From: Bacteroidales bacterium
GTDB lineage: Bacteria > Bacteroidota > Bacteroidia > Bacteroidales > UBA3824
Direction of reading: 5' to 3'
NCBI GenBank assembly: GCA_017645985.1
Contig: JAGCNK010000093.1
Location: forward strand, 1 to 10,234
DNA length: 10,234 bases
Position numbers and translations under genes: made by a program. This document shows positions 6,775 to 10,234 of this stretch, piece by piece. Position 1 is the first letter of the stretch, and each line of letters begins with the position of its first letter. The notes under the pieces were generated by a model that saw only the letters and a list, made by a program, of their open reading frames with translations, had not been told where the DNA came from and made no database searches.

Positions 6775-7422
6775 ATGAAAAAGATATCATTACTTCTGAT
6801 CATTACTGCGGCACTCTCCGCATTCTGTATCAACGCTTCTGCCAAAGGCGGCTATCCCGAAAAGAACATCTCTATAGCGGGTCCTCAGCAGCCTGTCGAC
6901 ATCTTGGACGACACCGACCCCGACATTCTCTGGTGGTTCGACATCCAAATCAAGATAGATCCCAAGAAACGCGACATCGAGATTATCTCTGGCGCGTCAA
7001 AAGTTTCTTCCGGCTCTAAAAAGGTGTTTGAAAAGGCAGTTTGGAAGGGCGTGGCAAGAAAACGCATCGTTATCGGTCCTTTCCCCTGCAAGCAGCAGGC
7101 CGACAATGCCACAATCTATTACAAAAAGAACATCGACAAGGTTACCGGCATACCTCAGGGCGAGATTCCCCGCGAACTTTACTGGTTCCAGGTTTCGTTT
7201 AACGAGCTCAAACGCATCGGCGCTTACGAGTTTGCTCACAGCCCCGCTGCCGTTTCGTCAGGTTCTTACGACCAGTTTAAAAACGCTCTCTTCGAGGGTA
7301 TCTCATTTAAGCTGCTCTCTATCGGACCTTTCGCCAACTACGAGGACGAAAAACAAGGCATCGCAGTTGACGGCAACATCTGGGCTGAGAAAGCCAAGTC
7401 TATCTACCGTCAAAACGAATAG
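6775..7422 (+). CDS. Secreted protein with two SPOR-like repeats
   Basis: The product has 215 residues. A signal peptide (MKK, hydrophobic core 5-18, likely cleavage after ASA23) sends it to the periplasm. The mature part holds two copies of one unit: residues 54-103 and 137-186 align without gaps at an offset of 83, with 16 of 50 identical. Shared landmarks are WF (54/137), VSSGS (77-81/160-164), Phe85/168, Ala88/171, Gly92/175 and IGPF (100-103/183-186). The IGPF element followed by a helix with scattered Ala (QADNATIYYKK; EKAKSIY) resembles SPOR domains, which bind peptidoglycan strands stripped of stem peptides, but the match is too weak to be certain. A SPOR-like peptidoglycan-binding or envelope role is therefore an inference. 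It precedes nadD by 6 bases and is probably cotranscribed with it. The ATG at 6775 starts a normal signal peptide. Confidence 0.88.
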   Translation: MKKISLLLIITAALSAFCINASAKGGYPEKNISIAGPQQPVDILDDTDPDILWWFDIQIKIDPKKRDIEIISGASKVSSGSKKVFEKAVWKGVARKRIVIGPFPCKQQADNATIYYKKNIDKVTGIPQGEIPRELYWFQVSFNELKRIGAYEFAHSPAAVSSGSYDQFKNALFEGISFKLLSIGPFANYEDEKQGIAVDGNIWAEKAKSIYRQNE

Positions 7423-7428
7423 TATTAA

Positions 7429-8004
7429 ATGTTGACCGGACTATATTTCGGCTCGTTCAACCCGATTCACAACGGACACCTGATGCTCGCCAACTACCTT
7501 GTGGAGTATGGCGGCATCGGCGAGTTGTGGTTTGTTATCAGTCCGCAGAATCCTTTCAAAGAGAAAAAATCGCTGCTGCCCGACTATCAGCGGCTTGAAC
7601 TTGTGCACCGCGCAGTCGACGATTACAAGAAATTCCGCGCCTGCGATGTGGAGTTCTCCCTCCCAAAACCGTCGTACACAATCGACACGCTTACTTATCT
7701 CAAAGAGAAATATCCCAACAAGGAGTTTTGCCTGATAATCGGCAGCGACAATATTGAGCGTTTCCCACGTTGGAAAAACGCGCAGCAGATTATCGACAAC
7801 TATCACATTCTTGTTTTCCCACGCAAGGACTGTCCCGTGGGCGATTTTGCCAACCTCCCCAACGTGCATATCGTTGACGCGCCACTTATCGAGGTGTCAA
7901 GCACATTTATACGCGAATCCATAGCCGGCGGCAAGGATGTGCGTTTCTATATGCCTCCGAAGGTTTGGGAGTATGTTGACGAAATGAATTTTTACAAGAA
8001 GTAG
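7429..8004 (+). CDS. nadD: Nicotinate-nucleotide adenylyltransferase
   Basis: This 191-residue cytoplasmic enzyme joins nicotinic acid mononucleotide and ATP to give deamido-NAD and pyrophosphate, the penultimate step of NAD synthesis in both the de novo and Preiss-Handler routes. The nucleotidyltransferase signature GSFNPIHNGH occupies residues 8-17, with the HxGH motif at 14-17. The second ATP-binding motif SSTFIR is at 157-162. IGSDN and the FPRW stretch in the middle are typical of NadD. The length is normal for bacterial NadD (about 190-215). The ATG at 7429 places the signature close to the N-terminus as expected. It follows the SPOR-like gene by 6 bases, so it should depend on the promoter near 6694. 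It ends 9 bases from the convergent rodA stop; the gap holds a T-run (8009-8015) but no hairpin. Confidence 0.96.
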   Translation: MLTGLYFGSFNPIHNGHLMLANYLVEYGGIGELWFVISPQNPFKEKKSLLPDYQRLELVHRAVDDYKKFRACDVEFSLPKPSYTIDTLTYLKEKYPNKEFCLIIGSDNIERFPRWKNAQQIIDNYHILVFPRKDCPVGDFANLPNVHIVDAPLIEVSSTFIRESIAGGKDVRFYMPPKVWEYVDEMNFYKK

Positions 8005-8013
8005 GGGCTTTTT

Positions 8014-9459
8014 TTACAGCTGCTCGTCTCTCGAAGCATCCAACCTTATAAATATAAACAGCAGTATCGTGAACGACCATAGCGAGCTGCCTCCGTAGCT
8101 GAAAAACGGCAGCGGAATGCCTATGACAGGCACCATTCCTATGGTCATACCCACATTGATGGCAAGGTGCAGAAACAATATCGACGCCACGCAGTATCCG
8201 TAAATTCTTGAAAACGACGAACGCTGCTGTTCGGCAAGCCACATTATCCTGATTATCAGAAACACAAAGAGTCCGATTATCACCGTTGCGCCTACGAATC
8301 CCCATTCCTCGCCCACGGTGCAGAATATGAAGTCGGTGGCCTGCTCGGGCACAAAGTTAAACTTGGTCTGCGTTCCTTCCAGGAAACCCTTGCCGGTGAG
8401 ACCGCCCGAACCAATGGCTATCTTGCTCTGTTCCACGTTGTAACCCGTTCCCTGAGGGTCGTTTTCCACTCCGAGAAACACATTGATGAGGGTCTGCTGG
8501 TGCTGGGTCATTATGTTGTGAAAAATATAGTCTACCGAAAACATAAGCACAAGCGAGCCTGCGAGAATAACTATGCCCACTGCTATGGAGGTGTTTTTTT
8601 TGAGATAGGCGTACACCAGAAACATCACCGACGAGATAAGTGTGGATATGAGCAGAAGGCGGTCGATGGCATACTTGTCGTTCATAAGCCAGTGGTTGCA
8701 AGCCCACAATGCTCCGAACATAACGGCTAATACGCCGGTGCTGATGGCTGTTTCCACAATATCCTGACGATGAAGGAAATAGATAAATTCAGCAAGCACA
8801 AGCAATCCTACAATCACCACCCAGAGCGGATGCAGCAGCGTGGCTATGAACACCGCAATGGCAAGCACTATCAGCGCAAGAAAATATCCTGGCAATCCTT
8901 CTCTGTACATCACAAAAATCATACTTGCGTATACCAGCACCGAACCCATGTCGGGCTGAAGAAGAATCAGCATTGCGGGCATCAGTATGATGGCTGCAAT
9001 CTTCATCATATTCTTGATGCAGGGCAGCGTAAACGAAGATATGTCGAAGTCGAAACTGCTCATAAGCTTGGCTATGGCAAGCGCAGTGGCAAACTTGGCA
9101 AACTCGGCAGGCTGAAACTTGATAGAGTCGGTAATCACAAACCACGACCTGGCACCGTTGGTCTTGGTGCCCAGTATCAGCACAAGTATCAACGCTATTA
9201 TGAATAGACCGTACACTATGTACGCAAATATGGAGTAAGCCCTTGCCTGAAATGCCATTACGATGGTGATGATGGCGTATGCGATGCCTATCCACACCAG
9301 CTGTTTGCCGTAACGCTGCGACATTGAGAGTATGCTGCTGTGGCTTTCGTCGTACACAGCCGAGTATATGTTGATCCATCCGAGAATTACCAACGCGGTG
9401 TAAATCAACACTGTTACCCAGTCGATTGAAAGAAATATGTTGCCTCCTCTGTGTTTCAT
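8014..9459 (-). CDS. rodA: Peptidoglycan polymerase RodA (SEDS family)
   Basis: The product is a 481-residue multi-pass inner-membrane protein. RodA polymerises lipid II into glycan strands during cell elongation, working with the transpeptidase PBP2. SEDS landmarks are present in order: RSWF (104-107) and QPAEFAK (116-122), QPDMGS (168-173), the SKIAIGSGGLTGKG block (345-358), PEQATDFIF with the essential Asp at 376, GEEWGFVGA, and the C-terminal IPLPFFSYGGSS. The protein is about 100 residues longer than E. coli RodA. The excess lies between QPD170 and HQQ320 and contains hydrophobic segments at roughly 213-228, 240-256, 267-286 and 290-308, suggesting extra membrane helices. The ATG overlaps the mrdA stop by 4 bases (ATGA), so the two should be translationally coupled. 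Confidence 0.96.
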   Translation of the reverse strand: MKHRGGNIFLSIDWVTVLIYTALVILGWINIYSAVYDESHSSILSMSQRYGKQLVWIGIAYAIITIVMAFQARAYSIFAYIVYGLFIIALILVLILGTKTNGARSWFVITDSIKFQPAEFAKFATALAIAKLMSSFDFDISSFTLPCIKNMMKIAAIILMPAMLILLQPDMGSVLVYASMIFVMYREGLPGYFLALIVLAIAVFIATLLHPLWVVIVGLLVLAEFIYFLHRQDIVETAISTGVLAVMFGALWACNHWLMNDKYAIDRLLLISTLISSVMFLVYAYLKKNTSIAVGIVILAGSLVLMFSVDYIFHNIMTQHQQTLINVFLGVENDPQGTGYNVEQSKIAIGSGGLTGKGFLEGTQTKFNFVPEQATDFIFCTVGEEWGFVGATVIIGLFVFLIIRIMWLAEQQRSSFSRIYGYCVASILFLHLAINVGMTIGMVPVIGIPLPFFSYGGSSLWSFTILLFIFIRLDASRDEQL

Positions 9460-10234
9460 TGTCGTTTGGCAGCGGTTTTAATTGAGTCTTGTTTCATATT
9501 TTGCAAAAGCGGACCGATGAGGTCGGCTTCGAGCATTCGTTTTTCCACATCTTTGCGCGAAACCTCGCCTTTGAGATATTTTTCAATCATTAGTCCGGCT
9601 ATAGGTGCGGCGTATGTGGCGCCGAATCCGCCGTTTTCTACGTACACAGCCACTGCAATTTTGGGATGGTCCATAGGTGCGAACGCCTCAAAAATAGAGT
9701 GGTCTTTGCCGTGCGGGTTTTGCGCAGTACCGGTTTTGCCGCAAACAGCCACTCCCGGCACTTGCGCCGAGCGCCCTGTGCCGTATTCGCACACAGCCCT
9801 CATACCTTGTATTACAGGTTCGAAGTAGCGTGAGTCGATGCCAGTCTCCTGACGTTCGGTAAGACGGCGGGCTATGGTGTCGCGTCCCTCTATGCGCTTG
9901 ACAATGTGAGGAATAATGTAGTATCCACGGTTGGCGATGGTGGCGCAGGCGTTGCAAATTTGCAACGGCGTGAAACTAAGCTCGCCCTGACCAATCGAGA
10001 GCGAGATAATTGTGAACGCGCTCCAGTGTCCTTCGCCGTAGAATTTGTTGTAATAGTCTTTGGTGTAGATGATTCCCTTGTTCTCTTGTGAAAGGTCGCT
10101 GCCGAGTTTTACGCCAAGTCCGAAGCTCTGCACACGGCGGCGCCAGTTGGAATATGCGCTGTCGGCACGGTGGTATTTCTTGTCGCCGATAATCTTGGTA
10201 AACTCGTAGCAGAAATATGCGTTGCACGAGTGCT
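9456..10234 (-). CDS. mrdA: Penicillin-binding protein 2, 3' part only
   Basis: The frame is open to the right edge, so 258 C-terminal residues are visible and the N-terminus, membrane anchor, pedestal domain and the SxxK serine motif lie outside. What remains is the class B PBP transpeptidase domain: the SxN motif (SCN, 10221-10229) and the KTGT motif (Lys-Thr-Gly at 9729-9737). Phe, Asn and Gly-rich stretches between them (such as SIGQGELSFTPLQ) are typical of PBP2. The tail after the domain is short and charged. PBP2 cross-links strands made by RodA during lateral wall growth and is inhibited by beta-lactams. Gene order mrdA-rodA with a 4-base overlap is standard; in this phylum mreB-mreC-mreD usually lie upstream, which would be beyond the window's right edge. 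Confidence 0.95.
   Translation of the reverse strand, partial: HSCNAYFCYEFTKIIGDKKYHRADSAYSNWRRRVQSFGLGVKLGSDLSQENKGIIYTKDYYNKFYGEGHWSAFTIISLSIGQGELSFTPLQICNACATIANRGYYIIPHIVKRIEGRDTIARRLTERQETGIDSRYFEPVIQGMRAVCEYGTGRSAQVPGVAVCGKTGTAQNPHGKDHSIFEAFAPMDHPKIAVAVYVENGGFGATYAAPIAGLMIEKYLKGEVSRKDVEKRMLEADLIGPLLQNMKQDSIKTAAKRQ

Noticed and set aside
10131..10133. GTG at 10133 as the start of the PBP2 frame
   Set aside because: The essential SCN motif of the transpeptidase lies upstream of it in the same frame, so this Val codon is internal.

Overview
This window looks like ordinary chromosome from a member of the Bacteroidota, most likely the Bacteroidales. The evidence is a PorP/SprF-family outer-membrane protein, which is restricted to type IX secretion/gliding bacteria of this phylum. 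Promoters fit the phylum's TTTG / TAnnTTTG pattern, start codons follow A-rich leaders rather than strong Shine-Dalgarno sites, and the mrdA-rodA pair and the DUF58 protein have typical Bacteroidota sequences. I see no tRNA, rRNA, CRISPR array, insertion sequence, integrase or phage gene, and no stretch over 300 bases without a gene.

Layout, left to right. (1) 1-1683 (+): the 3' part of a large protein I do not recognise. (2) 1781-2815 (+): a PorP/SprF-family protein. (3) 2850-3761 (-): a PfkB-family sugar kinase, convergent with the PorP gene and divergent from the next operon. (4) 3860-5943 (+): a two-gene operon of a sigma-54-type response regulator lacking a DNA-binding domain and a DUF58 protein, joined by a TGATG stop/start overlap. 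(5) 5953-6606 (-): a small lipoprotein with an Asn/Asp-rich linker. (6) 6775-8004 (+): a secreted protein made of two SPOR-like repeats, followed 6 bases later by nadD. (7) 8014-10234 (-): rodA and the 3' part of mrdA (PBP2), overlapping by 4 bases and read mrdA then rodA.

Functional themes. mrdA/rodA encode the elongation peptidoglycan synthase pair. nadD serves NAD synthesis. The PorP/SprF protein links the cell to the type IX secretion system, but no other T9SS gene is visible. The regulator-DUF58 pair couples a phosphorylation-controlled AAA+ ATPase to a VWA-like protein; this resembles the common MoxR-DUF58 arrangement, with a different AAA+ partner. Three envelope proteins of unknown role (first gene, lipoprotein, SPOR-like protein) are also present.

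I did not find a convincing undescribed system. The best leads are the HTH-less regulator/DUF58 operon, the exact 83-residue internal duplication in the SPOR-like protein, the inverted repeat over its promoter, and a roughly 90-100 residue extra membrane region in RodA.
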